64,000 nucleotides of DNA from Desulfovibrio sp. ZJ369 (lineage in GTDB: Bacteria > Desulfobacterota > Desulfovibrionia > Desulfovibrionales > Desulfovibrionaceae), in contig NZ_JAAKEI010000012.1 in NCBI RefSeq assembly GCF_011039085.1, positions 1-64,000 of the forward strand. The letters are read 5' to 3'. Shown piece after piece: positions 16,501-23,900 of the stretch. Both the position numbers and the translations under genes were made by a program. The notes under the pieces were generated by a model that was not told the DNA's origin, did no database searches, and saw only the letters and a list, made by a program, of their open reading frames with translations. Each line of letters begins with the position of its first letter. Position 1 is the first letter of the stretch.

Positions 16501-17799
16501 CTACAACAAGTCTTCAAGCGGACGTGTCACATCCGGGGCTGGCGCAGCAGGACGCGCAGGGGCTGCCTTGGGCTGGCGCTCTGGCGCGGCAGCCGGGGGG
16601 GCAGAAGGGCTGGGGCGACTGGTCGGGGCAGATGCAGCCGGGGAAGAGGGCCTTGCACCGCCCTTGTAAGCATTGTAGGCACTCCAGGCCATAGATGCAG
16701 TACCACGGTCAAGGAGTCGATTGGATTCCAGTGCCTTAAACATCTCAAAATTGGGATAGACGCGGTTTCTTACACCAAATTTGTCTGCAAATCGGTCAAG
16801 TGCGGCGCGAGTCTGCTCGTCAAGGTGTCCAGTCACGACCACAGAGCTGTCTCCACAGGCGATGAGCTGTGACTGCATGAATGGAATGAGCAGCGGCCCC
16901 ATACTTGCGTATTGCGTACGCCATTCATTCAGGACATGTCTGTCAGGTGTAAATATCTTGTGACCTTCGCCAACTCGCCAATAGGGGATATTAAGTGAAC
17001 GACCAATGATTTGCACAACACTGAACTCAGTCATCATTTGCAGGGCCAGATGACGTCCGTGCATTGCCGTGGCCTCAGAGCCAAAGCCCAGACCATTGCC
17101 AAAGATGGCAAAACCAATATCCACACCATTTTTGGCATACTGCACTTCCATGCTTGCGCCATATTTGCCAGGCAGAGAAATACCGTTGGTATTATAGACA
17201 CTAAAGGAGATTGCCAAACGAGAAAGGCGGGATGATTTCTCAGCCGATCCGCTTATGTCTGTGCGCGATAAGCCCTCTGCAAAATTGGCCATTGCCCGCG
17301 CCTTATCGGACTGGGATTCAAGGTTACGGTCAAACTGGGCAATACGCCCGGCAATGGTAAAATCAGGATCAGGCCGTTCAGATATTTTGATGTCACCGCG
17401 TGTGATTTTCATCATCTGGAGCTTTTGCAGCTCTACTGCCAAGTGCTGTGCATCACTGAGATCATATCGCTCAATATGTCGAACTTTGTAGGAAACCTGG
17501 GATATTGCATCCCGTACCATTGCAGTAATGTCCATAGGAATTTCACCTGTGGCGGACAGGCCAGTAGCATCTGTAACAGGCTTTACATAATAATATGTAT
17601 ATGGGTAATCTGGCGGCAGATATACTTCCAATACTGTATTCAGATCGTTGAGTGCCGTTGTGTAAGTTGTGCTTACAGGGGCTTGCGCTTTCATGGGATC
17701 AAGCGTTGGAACGGTTGCTTTGCACGCAGCCAAAAGACAGAAGCACACAGAACAGACGAACCATGCGGTTCCTTTTTGCACCAAAACTTTCATTGCCAT
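16501..17799 (-). CDS. Lipoprotein, CsgG/HfaB-like with C-terminal peptidoglycan-binding-like segment (TagQ-like position)
   Basis: A 432-residue protein with lipobox LLAAC (C26). The middle (PDPDFTIAGRIAQFDRNLES, LAISFSVYNTNGISLPGKYG, then a glycine-rich stretch) resembles the CsgG/HfaB outer-membrane lipoprotein fold. VVVTGHLDEQTRAALDRFAD resembles the core of the PG_binding_1 domain. The last 60 residues are Pro/Ala-rich. It is directly followed by the vWA gene. In type VI control clusters the outer-membrane lipoprotein TagQ holds TagR; this gene has the matching position and anchoring, but I cannot show sequence homology. Its upstream neighbours are four small secreted proteins, so a CsgG-like secretion role for these is an alternative. 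Confidence 0.6.
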   Translation of the reverse strand: MAMKVLVQKGTAWFVCSVCFCLLAACKATVPTLDPMKAQAPVSTTYTTALNDLNTVLEVYLPPDYPYTYYYVKPVTDATGLSATGEIPMDITAMVRDAISQVSYKVRHIERYDLSDAQHLAVELQKLQMMKITRGDIKISERPDPDFTIAGRIAQFDRNLESQSDKARAMANFAEGLSRTDISGSAEKSSRLSRLAISFSVYNTNGISLPGKYGASMEVQYAKNGVDIGFAIFGNGLGFGSEATAMHGRHLALQMMTEFSVVQIIGRSLNIPYWRVGEGHKIFTPDRHVLNEWRTQYASMGPLLIPFMQSQLIACGDSSVVVTGHLDEQTRAALDRFADKFGVRNRVYPNFEMFKALESNRLLDRGTASMAWSAYNAYKGGARPSSPAASAPTSRPSPSAPPAAAPERQPKAAPARPAAPAPDVTRPLEDLL

Positions 17800-17844
17800 G
17801 ACAGCCTCAACCCATTATTTGTGTTAAGTTTATGACAGTATAAA

Positions 17845-18213
17845 TTATTGCATTCTGTTTTTTTTATCTTTGATAATTATAACTGTTGAATTTTTTATTT
17901 CGGAGTTATTTATTATCGCTCCTGTATTTGCATTTTTATCAACTACGATATTCCCAGCACCATCAGCATGAACTTTACCGTCAGAATAGTTTTCGTTATC
18001 TATAATTATTCCTTCCTTTCGACCGCTTTCAATCAGCTCGGCCATATTCTCTCCCCACGCTTCATAAAGGCTATTTGTTTTTGCATTCGCGGGGGTATTT
18101 ATATCAGCTATATAGTCGAGATGAGGATTCTCTTCTGCATAAATCAAAGCTGATGGCGAGCAAATACAGCAGTAAAGCCACATGATGATTTTTAATATTA
18201 AATTATACCTCAT
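17845..18213 (-). CDS. Small secreted protein, IKNS-motif family, copy 1
   Basis: A 122-residue protein with a signal peptide (IIMWLYCCICSPSALIYA). The mature part reads SLYEAWGENMAELIESGRK, then GKVHADGAGNIVVDKNANTG and IINNSEIKNSTVIII. The start is fixed by CGGAG 7 bases upstream and by the MRYNL shared with copy 2. It is clearly paralogous to the next gene upstream: the AWG-NMA block and the GNIVVDK/AN-G-IIN--EIKNS--VII block align without gaps. The short alternating polar/hydrophobic C-terminus is beta-rich. No known family comes to mind. Confidence 0.75.
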   Translation of the reverse strand: MRYNLILKIIMWLYCCICSPSALIYAEENPHLDYIADINTPANAKTNSLYEAWGENMAELIESGRKEGIIIDNENYSDGKVHADGAGNIVVDKNANTGAIINNSEIKNSTVIIIKDKKNRMQ

Positions 18214-18269
18214 GGGATAACTCCGTAGAATCAATATGTTATATTATTATATCAATAATTATGCAAAAA

Positions 18270-18626
18270 TTAAAATCTATCTCTGTTTCGTATTATAACA
18301 GGTGAATTTTTAATTTCAGTTTTGTTAATGATAGGTCCGACATTTGCCCCCTTATCAACTGTCACATTGCCTACGCCATCAGCTCTAACTTTCCCTCCTC
18401 CATAACTTCCGGCACCATCAATGACGATACCACTTTTAACGCCTTTTTCTATATGTGCCGCCATATTGTCTCCCCAAGCCTTATATACGTTGGTAGCTCT
18501 TGACTCGGCTGGCTTACGCATATCATTTTTATAGTCAGCAAAAATGTCTTCTTCAGCCACTGAAACTCCAGTCCCAATAAGGGAAAATACAACTACTATT
18601 GCCATCTTGAAAAGATTGTATCGCAT
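18270..18626 (-). CDS. Small secreted protein, IKNS-motif family, copy 2
   Basis: A 118-residue protein with a signal peptide (MAIVVVFSLIGTGVSVAEE). The mature part contains VYKAWGDNMAAHIEKGVKSG, GGGKVRADGVGNVTVDKGAN and PIINKTEIKNSPVIIRNR. It aligns over its full length with the gene downstream and ends in the same motif. Duplicated secreted proteins kept side by side suggest subunits of one structure or alternative cargo. Cytoplasmic function is unlikely given the signal peptide. Confidence 0.75.
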   Translation of the reverse strand: MRYNLFKMAIVVVFSLIGTGVSVAEEDIFADYKNDMRKPAESRATNVYKAWGDNMAAHIEKGVKSGIVIDGAGSYGGGKVRADGVGNVTVDKGANVGPIINKTEIKNSPVIIRNRDRF

Positions 18627-18683
18627 TATATTGCCCCATTATCGTATATTTTTAATTCAATTTTATTTTTTTTGATTCTATTG

Positions 18684-19007
18684 TTATTTTTTAGGGTTAT
18701 ATGTTGTTGTTTTTCCATTATTGATAATTGTGACATTTTCTAATGTTGTTTTCTTTTGAATGCCATTTTTGCTTGAACTTGATCCTGTAATGCTGCCAAT
18801 GGAAATCCCCTTTTCATTTACCTCAATGTCGTCCCCTGATTGCGTGTTCTCGCCCTTGGGGAGATTCGCTGTATCAATGACTTTACCTGAATCAGTCTTG
18901 ATAACTATGCGTTCACCATCCACTGTGAGCTGTGCCGTAAAAGCAGAAGTCACTGACATGGATGACAAAAAAGCACATAGTAGCGATATTTTTATGATGG
19001 CATACAT
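18684..19007 (-). CDS. Small secreted protein, IKNS-motif family, copy 3 (divergent)
   Basis: A 107-residue protein with a signal peptide (ISLLCAFLSSMSVTSAFTA). The N-terminal mature part has a small strand-turn-strand (LTVDGERIVIKTDSGKVID). The C-terminus NGIQKKTTLENVTIINNGKT lines up loosely with the IIN-T-IKNS-VII motif of its neighbours. The relation to copies 1 and 2 rests only on this short motif and on position. Confidence 0.65.
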   Translation of the reverse strand: MYAIIKISLLCAFLSSMSVTSAFTAQLTVDGERIVIKTDSGKVIDTANLPKGENTQSGDDIEVNEKGISIGSITGSSSSKNGIQKKTTLENVTIINNGKTTTYNPKK

Positions 19008-19068
19008 CGAAACACTCCTTTTACCGGGGTATCAGGAAGATATTCCTGATACCCCGCAAAAAGACTAC

Positions 19069-19407
19069 TTACTTGCCTTGGCGGACAGTGCCGACACGCA
19101 TTTCGTTACCCTCGCCGACATTGGCAAGGGTGCTGCCTTGAATTTTTGTTTCGTTCATGATGTTGGTCTGGACACCATTGCCACTATTAGATACGCCACC
19201 GACGTCCATCGTGTTGTTTTTACCGACATTGGCAAGTGTGCTGCCTTGAACAGTTGTCTCATTCATGACATTGCTCTGCACAGCCTGTCCCTGAGCCCTA
19301 TTGACGCTGGACGACTGGGCCTTAACAGAAGTCTCAGACTTCCCGGCAGCCAAAGCAGGGCTGGCAACCAACATGGCGGCAATGAACAAAAGCGCAATGC
19401 GTTTCAT
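19069..19407 (-). CDS. Small secreted protein with two motif repeats (IKNS-motif family, copy 4)
   Basis: A 112-residue protein with a signal peptide (MKRIALLFIAAMLVASPALA). Two direct repeats follow: AVQSNVMNETTVQGSTLANV and GVQTNIMNETKIQGSTLANV, each then GxxNxMxVG. The repeat resembles the IIN-T-I-KNS-V motif of the next genes. The pattern of Asn/Gln/Ser/Gly at fixed spacing recalls curlin-type repeats, though the curlin S-x5-Q-x-G-x2-N pattern is not exact. GGAGG lies 8 bases before this ATG, which excludes the longer frame. If any protein here forms fibres, this is the best candidate. Confidence 0.75.
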   Translation of the reverse strand: MKRIALLFIAAMLVASPALAAGKSETSVKAQSSSVNRAQGQAVQSNVMNETTVQGSTLANVGKNNTMDVGGVSNSGNGVQTNIMNETKIQGSTLANVGEGNEMRVGTVRQGK

Positions 19408-19550
19408 ACCTAAAACCTCCATTCTGTGCGAGAAAAGGCCGCTCCGCACGTTATATAATTGGCGGCATCACCGAAAGTATAAAGAAAGCAAAGCAAGTCT
19501 CCTCCGGCGGTGCTGCCTGGCCTCATGAATGTTTATTTATGAGGTGATAG

Positions 19551-20027
19551 CTATTTGTTAGCCTCAATCCCTTGATATTGATTGTATATTCTTTGTGCTT
19601 CCTGCGTGTCCATAACATCCTTTACCTTAGAGGACACACAAATCTTTCCTATTGGGTTGAAAAATGTTGACAAAGATTTTGCTATAGGAACAGCAAGTGG
19701 TATAAGGACTATTGTAGCACACAATCCAATCATTTGCAGTATTGATATTGCACAAACAAGAATTCCAAATGGTATATAAAGAATAAATGTTACTATACTT
19801 AGTGTATTCCATGCTTCACTATGATGTACATTTGCCTTCAATGATTTTTCAGAAACCATAGCCTGTGTAAATGGGGCCAGGTAAAACTTTCCAAGCTGAA
19901 CGACTCCATAACCTAAAGGTGCTCCAACAACTGTAAGAATCAGAATTCCACCACAGATAAAGCATAAGATGGAATTAATGAATCCAAAGCATGGAAACCA
20001 CCAAAGAATATTCCCTAATGTCCTCAT
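19551..20027 (-). CDS. YccF-like (DUF307) membrane protein
   Basis: A 158-residue protein with two related hydrophobic halves: LGNILWWFPCFGFINSILCF with GGILILTVVGAPLGYGVVQL, and WNTLSIVTFILYIPFGILV with IVLIPLAVPIAKSL. The repeated pattern of W, IPFG or GAPLG, and a following amphipathic helix is that of YccF/DUF307 inner-membrane proteins. The C-terminal 25 residues are soluble. It lies 12 bases downstream of the small secreted-protein gene at 20040. Confidence 0.7.
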   Translation of the reverse strand: MRTLGNILWWFPCFGFINSILCFICGGILILTVVGAPLGYGVVQLGKFYLAPFTQAMVSEKSLKANVHHSEAWNTLSIVTFILYIPFGILVCAISILQMIGLCATIVLIPLAVPIAKSLSTFFNPIGKICVSSKVKDVMDTQEAQRIYNQYQGIEANK

Positions 20028-20039
20028 TCTCTCCCCTCC

Positions 20040-20333
20040 TTATGGGATACGGTTGCCCTGTATGGATGGCTTTTTGGGGGGCTTCATGTTCATGCGGACA
20101 TTCCCCTGATAGGTAATGCGAGGATTTTCGCCATTCTTGGATACCTCCCCAGGAAGGGAGTTATTCCACGTCCAAGCGTGTCCTTCACGTGTATCCAGAA
20201 TAAAAACGAATCCACCGCTTGCCATCGGAATAGCTTTATAGCGTTCGTTCTCAGCAAACGCTTGCCCACCAGATAGCTGTAAGAAAGCCCCTGCAAGGAG
20301 TGAGGAGATCAATAAATATCTTATTATTCCCAT
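20040..20333 (-). CDS. Small exported protein, function unknown
   Basis: A 97-residue protein with a signal peptide (YLLISSLLAGAFLQLSGGQAFA). The mature part contains RYKAIPMASGGFVFILDTRE then GHAWTWN, a strand pair with an LDT-x-G-x-x-W turn found in many small periplasmic proteins of unknown role. The tail is Pro/Lys-rich. It is the first gene of the minus-strand envelope series. The 450 bases upstream hold no gene, so the promoter of the series probably lies there. Confidence 0.6.
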   Translation of the reverse strand: MGIIRYLLISSLLAGAFLQLSGGQAFAENERYKAIPMASGGFVFILDTREGHAWTWNNSLPGEVSKNGENPRITYQGNVRMNMKPPKKPSIQGNRIP

Positions 20334-20779
20334 CAGTTAGAGCCTCGTTTGAACTTTGCCGATTTAGTAAATCCCGGCGATAGCCATCCCGATTCCTCAT
20401 TGACAGAATAAATGTCGGTGAATGAGGCTAAAAATCATGAGCCGATGGCTGCAACAGCCTGAAATCTAAGATGTTCTGTTTGGAAAAAATGGCAGGTGCA
20501 AATTTTCTCGCGATGAGGGCTTGCGAAATTTGGAACCGGGAAGTATTGAGAAAAGAACACTCACCGACATTTATTCTGTCAGTGAGTGTGGAAGTCTGGG
20601 TTTAGAACCTTCCCCCGTAAGTTTTTTTCTTGGCGTAAACGTATTCGCCTTATTGGAGACGTTGGCTATCGTCCTTGTAAGGTAATTTATACTGTGCGCG
20701 TAATGGCTTCTGTCACTGGATGCGAGATCGGCGCATGGTATAAGGCAAGGAAAGACGTTTCAGGTAATCTTCCTGAATA
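20334..20779. other. Gene-free stretch between integrase and envelope cluster
   Basis: No ORF with a binding site or recognisable product. It holds the pair of oppositely oriented hairpins listed separately and should contain the promoter of the minus-strand envelope series, but I see no clear -35/-10 pair. An attachment site could lie here, next to the integrase 3' end; without the other junction it cannot be named. Confidence 0.5.
20394..20588. repeat. Two copies of a hairpin in opposite orientation, 130 bp apart
   Basis: The 21-bp core TGACAGAATAAATGTCGGTGA at 20400 recurs as its exact complement at 20562-20582. Each copy is itself a hairpin: CCTCATT...AATGAGG around GACA/TGTC on the left and CACTCA...TGAGTG on the right. 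The arrangement resembles a BIME/REPIN or a MITE with long terminal repeats. There is no coding content between the arms. Confidence 0.75.
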
Positions 20780-21880
20780 TCAGGGGAAATATATATTGAG
20801 GATGGGTCGCTTGTCCTGAGAGCGTGGTAGCAGCGGATTATTGTGTGTGCCGCAAGACAGCCTGCGGCTACTGCCGTTATCCCTTCTGTGCCGTGCAAGG
20901 CAGATACTGATTTTTTGAGCAGCGGCGATCAGGGAAGACCGTGTGAGGTGGGCATAGCGTGTGGTCGTTTTGGGGTCGCTGTGTCCCAAGAGAAGCTGAA
21001 CTTCGTAGAGAGAGTGACCTTCATTTACCAACAAGCTGGCAAAGGTGTGCCGTAAATCGTGGATTCGTACAGACTCAAGGCCAAGTCTGCGGCGGAGTTT
21101 ATTCCAGAAGAGATAAAGGTCGGACAAGGGCTTTCCCTGAGCATGACCGGGAAACAACCACGGTGAGTTCTCCTCGCGGCGCAGGGAGAGGATAATCCGG
21201 ATTGCCTCATCCGACAGAGCGATATACCTGGGTTTATTTGATTTGGATAATGGGACGATAAGCAGGTGTTGCTCAAGGTACACGTTTTCCCATCTGGCAT
21301 TGAGAATTTCACTTTTGCGCGCGCCAGTAAGCAGGAGCAGCAGTAAAGCCTGAGCTTCCAGCGCACTGGATGTTTCAAGGTTTTCCTTGAGACGTTGCGC
21401 CTCTTCCCTCGAAAGGTAGCGTTCCCGCTGTCTGAGAATTTTGAATGGCCGAACACCTCTACAGGGTGACTGTCCGGCGGGCAAATTCCCTTTTGCTTCA
21501 GCAAGCTCACAAATACTTTTGAATACCGCCAGAATACGGTTGCAGGTCGATGGGGCCAGAGGGCGTTCTGTCAGGCCATGCAGCCATGCTTCCACATCCT
21601 CCCTGGTGATTTCGTGAAGCTGGCGGCCTCCAAAAGCTGGTGAGAGATGAAGCCGGGCATTCCGTTCATCCACAGCATGTGATCTTTTGTGGTGCTGGAT
21701 GTGAGGCAGGTAAACCTCAGAAACAAACCTGTCAAAGGTCAGGGATTTTTTACTTCTGCGGCCATACCGACTGTCTGGCATGGCCGCAGCCTTTTGTGAG
21801 GAAGAGGTATAGATATGAGAAGCCATGCGGTTACTCCATGTGCTGTACTCTTGTGATGACATATCTTTCTTATCGTGCAT
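20780..21880 (-). CDS. int: Tyrosine recombinase (phage-type integrase)
   Basis: A 366-residue site-specific recombinase. The SAM-like core-binding domain covers about residues 48-135 (TFDRFVSEVYLPHIQHHKRS). The catalytic residues are in place: R188 (LLTGARKSEIL), H274 and R277 (IHDLRHTFAS), H300 (LLLGHSDPKTT) and Y309 (RYAHL). It is therefore likely active unless the start is damaged; the ATG at 21880 lacks a good ribosome binding site and one at 21856 is possible. It lies immediately downstream of the RdgC-like fragment and mobC on the same strand, the expected core of an integrative mobilizable element. Confidence 0.9.
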   Translation of the reverse strand: MHDKKDMSSQEYSTWSNRMASHIYTSSSQKAAAMPDSRYGRRSKKSLTFDRFVSEVYLPHIQHHKRSHAVDERNARLHLSPAFGGRQLHEITREDVEAWLHGLTERPLAPSTCNRILAVFKSICELAEAKGNLPAGQSPCRGVRPFKILRQRERYLSREEAQRLKENLETSSALEAQALLLLLLTGARKSEILNARWENVYLEQHLLIVPLSKSNKPRYIALSDEAIRIILSLRREENSPWLFPGHAQGKPLSDLYLFWNKLRRRLGLESVRIHDLRHTFASLLVNEGHSLYEVQLLLGHSDPKTTTRYAHLTRSSLIAAAQKISICLARHRRDNGSSRRLSCGTHNNPLLPRSQDKRPILNIYFP

Positions 21881-21910
21881 ATATGACGGCAGGGACTTCT
21901 GCCATCATAC

Positions 21911-22576
21911 TTACATCCTCTTTGCCAGCTCCTCAACCAAGTCTGCCACACTGGAACAGGTATCAGCATTCACGAGGAACGTGGCATCCTCATCCGCGCC
22001 TTTCTCCGCTTTGGGCAGCTTCAGGCCAGACACAGCCAGCCCGGCATCCAGCGTGAACTCCAGTTGCCGGTCGGGATCAGCGTCTGAGGTGGCCACCAGA
22101 TGCAGCTTCTGGATAGCCATGCCTTCCTCAAGCGCCTGAGACACGGCGTTCAGGCTGTTCTGCACGGCCACGGCAGCCTTTTCCTCGGCCTGTTCGGAAG
22201 CGGCCAGACTGGCGGAACCCATCGGGTGCAGGGTGTAGCCTTCGCAGGGGTAGCCTTCCCCGCGCAGGATGGCGGCAAAGAGTTTCGGCATGTCTCCCGC
22301 AGGCGTGATGGGTGTAACATCCATGCCGAACGTGGTCTTGAACAGGTCACGCACCGGCTGCACAGCCTTGGCCGAAGTTGCGCCCACAAGCAGGCCTCCT
22401 TTTTCCGCATCCCACAGGCAGTCAATCACGGACGGCACAAATTTCGCCTTGGCCGTCAGTTTGGCGGTAATGGCCTCTTTCAGCTCCTTTTTGCGCTTGC
22501 CGCCCACCTTTTTGCCGGAGGCGATTGCCTCCCGCACGGAAAGACCTTCATCAGCATGGCCCGGCCTCCGGTTCAT
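21911..22576 (-). CDS. RdgC-like recombination-associated protein, N-terminally shortened
   Basis: The product (221 residues from the ATG at 22576, or 208 from the GTG at 22537) resembles the C-terminal two thirds of RdgC. It has the basic helix KKVGGKRKKELKEAITAKL, then IDCLWDAEKGGLLVGATSAK (the RdgC WID-x-GWLVVDA-S-K pattern), EGYTLHPMGS (GFTLGDECEL in RdgC) and EFTLDAGLAVSGLKL. RdgC is about 300 residues, so roughly 90 N-terminal residues are missing. Upstream is mobC, overlapping in another frame. The GTG has AAGG 7 bases before it. It may be a truncated gene joined to mobC by deletion, or a short variant; DNA ring-binding by RdgC needs the missing part. Confidence 0.6.
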   Translation of the reverse strand: MNRRPGHADEGLSVREAIASGKKVGGKRKKELKEAITAKLTAKAKFVPSVIDCLWDAEKGGLLVGATSAKAVQPVRDLFKTTFGMDVTPITPAGDMPKLFAAILRGEGYPCEGYTLHPMGSASLAASEQAEEKAAVAVQNSLNAVSQALEEGMAIQKLHLVATSDADPDRQLEFTLDAGLAVSGLKLPKAEKGADEDATFLVNADTCSSVADLVEELAKRM

Positions 22577-22901
22577 CTTCCGTTGAGGCACAGGATACAA
22601 ACTCGGTAATACGTCGCTCAATGTCCGCCAGCGCCGTCAATACTTCCACGGCTTCCGCCGCCCGCTTGCAAGTGTTGGCCCATCTCGCGAGCTGATTGAT
22701 GTTCGCGCCGATGCGGGCCAGTTCCTTCAGTCGTCGTTTCTCTTCCGGCGTTTTCCGCAGGCGGATGCCAGGGCAGGTCTGGCGGATGCAATCCGACATA
22801 CTCATGCCGTGCAGTCCAACGTTGAAGCGGAGGATGTCGCGCTTCTCCGGGTACACGCGCACGATGACAGCGGCGTTGCGCACGGGCTTGACGCGCCTCA
22901 T
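22551..22901 (-). CDS. mobC: MobC-like relaxosome accessory protein
   Basis: A 116-residue basic protein. AAVIVRVYPEKRDILRFNVG, then GMSMSDCIRQTC, forms a ribbon-helix-helix. ELARIGANINQLARWANTC is the conserved C-terminal box of plasmid MobC proteins (IGNNLNQLAR-ANT). The ATG at 22901 has AGGA 6 bases upstream, whereas the longer frame runs through a GGGGC/GCCCC hairpin region. MobC assists strand opening at oriT and normally precedes the relaxase gene; here an RdgC-like fragment follows instead, so mobilization would need a relaxase in trans. Confidence 0.75.
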   Translation of the reverse strand: MRRVKPVRNAAVIVRVYPEKRDILRFNVGLHGMSMSDCIRQTCPGIRLRKTPEEKRRLKELARIGANINQLARWANTCKRAAEAVEVLTALADIERRITEFVSCASTEDEPEAGPC

Positions 22902-23160
22902 TGCCTTTCCTGCCTTTTTGCCTTTTGGGGTTCGAAGGGGCTTTGCCCCTCGCCAGCCGTGAAGCATGACGCGAAGCGTCTATACGAAACGTAAGCTGAC
23001 CTTCCGGGATAATGCCGGACGAATGAGCAGGCATCCGTGCGAAAACAAGGACGCATGATGCAGATATCGGGAGCGTTGCAGGTGCGTATCTGGCGGGAAA
23101 CTGGATCGCATCCGACGTATCGCGGATAGGTATGTCAGCGACATCGGGCAAACATCCCGC
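22902..23160. other. Candidate transfer-origin region upstream of mobC
   Basis: Directly upstream of mobC are several closely spaced inverted repeats: GGGGC-TTT-GCCCC (about 22934-22946), GACGC-GAA-GCGTC (22969-22981) and CCGG-GATAATG-CCGG (about 23003-23017). No gene reads through. Position and hairpins are what an oriT shows, but I did not recognise a known nic consensus, so this is inference from context. Confidence 0.35.
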
Positions 23161-23900
23161 TCACGGGAAAGCGGTATGCGGCGAAAGTCTGGGCATCATG
23201 CGGCAGCCGTCCGATCTGTATTTGGCTCACAGAATGGTCGGCAGGGTGAGCGTGACAGCGGGGGCATCCGAATGCCAGGCTGACGGTGACAGAGCGTATG
23301 GGGAGAACGCTACAAAGTATGAGCCGGGACGGGATTGTGTGTATCGCGCCCACCGCGTGTCGGTATGGAGACAAACCATGAGAAACGAGAATCGCTTTGG
23401 GGTGTCGCTGTCTTTGCGTCTCTAAAAGTAATGTTTCAATCGGGTGCGAGCCTCCTGTGTGCATGGTGAGAAAGTGCAATCTTCGTGGAATATGTGAGAT
23501 TGCCATTTCCCACAGGGATGGATTATTCGTCGCAAAGAGAGCGACGTCAGCATGTCCAGCGTGCCCGAATGCGTGTCCTGGCTTGAACTTCGGAGACCGC
23601 GGGCAAGGTGCTCTGCAAAAAATGAATCAGGCGCTGGAAGTCGGCCAGAAGGTATGGCAAATGTATGGAAAATGAAAATGCCGGGAGGCGACCCGCCCGG
23701 CATGGGGAGGTTGGCTGATGAAGGGTGATAGAGTCCTCTGAAAGCCAGAAAGAATGTTGGTAATATAGTTGGTAGGAAAATACGTAAAATATTTTTCTAC
23801 CAACTATTCCATAGTGTTATAGCAGTAGCGCAGCTTTTGATTGAAAATATCCATTTGAAATGAGCTGCGTTCACCCGGAAAAGTTTACAAAATCCGTGCG
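23161..23900. other. Gene-free stretch at the island/core boundary
   Basis: No gene with a binding site and recognisable product. Two structures stand out: a hairpin ATGCCGGG...CCCGGCAT at about 23677-23702 and a longer inverted repeat AGTTGGTAG...CTACCAACT at 23767-23805 with an A+T-rich loop. An open frame from 23463 to 23675 (70 codons, Cys-rich) has no binding site. Base composition changes to core-like G+C at about 23.9 kb, so the boundary of the inserted DNA probably lies here. No tRNA gene was found. Confidence 0.5.

Noticed and set aside
10527-17799. A complete type VI secretion locus
   Set aside because: No VipA/VipB, Hcp, VgrG, ClpV, TssJ-M or baseplate gene is present; only the sensing-type parts are seen.
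20586-20819. 77-codon plus-strand open frame next to the integrase
   Set aside because: Starts inside a hairpin repeat, overlaps the integrase 3' end, no motif or binding site.
23463-23675. 70-codon Cys-rich open frame in the island-boundary gap
   Set aside because: No ribosome binding site and no recognised motif. Kept only as a note.
23700-23900. tRNA gene as integration target at the island edge
   Set aside because: No T-loop GGTTCGAATCC-type box or cloverleaf seen here or elsewhere in the window.
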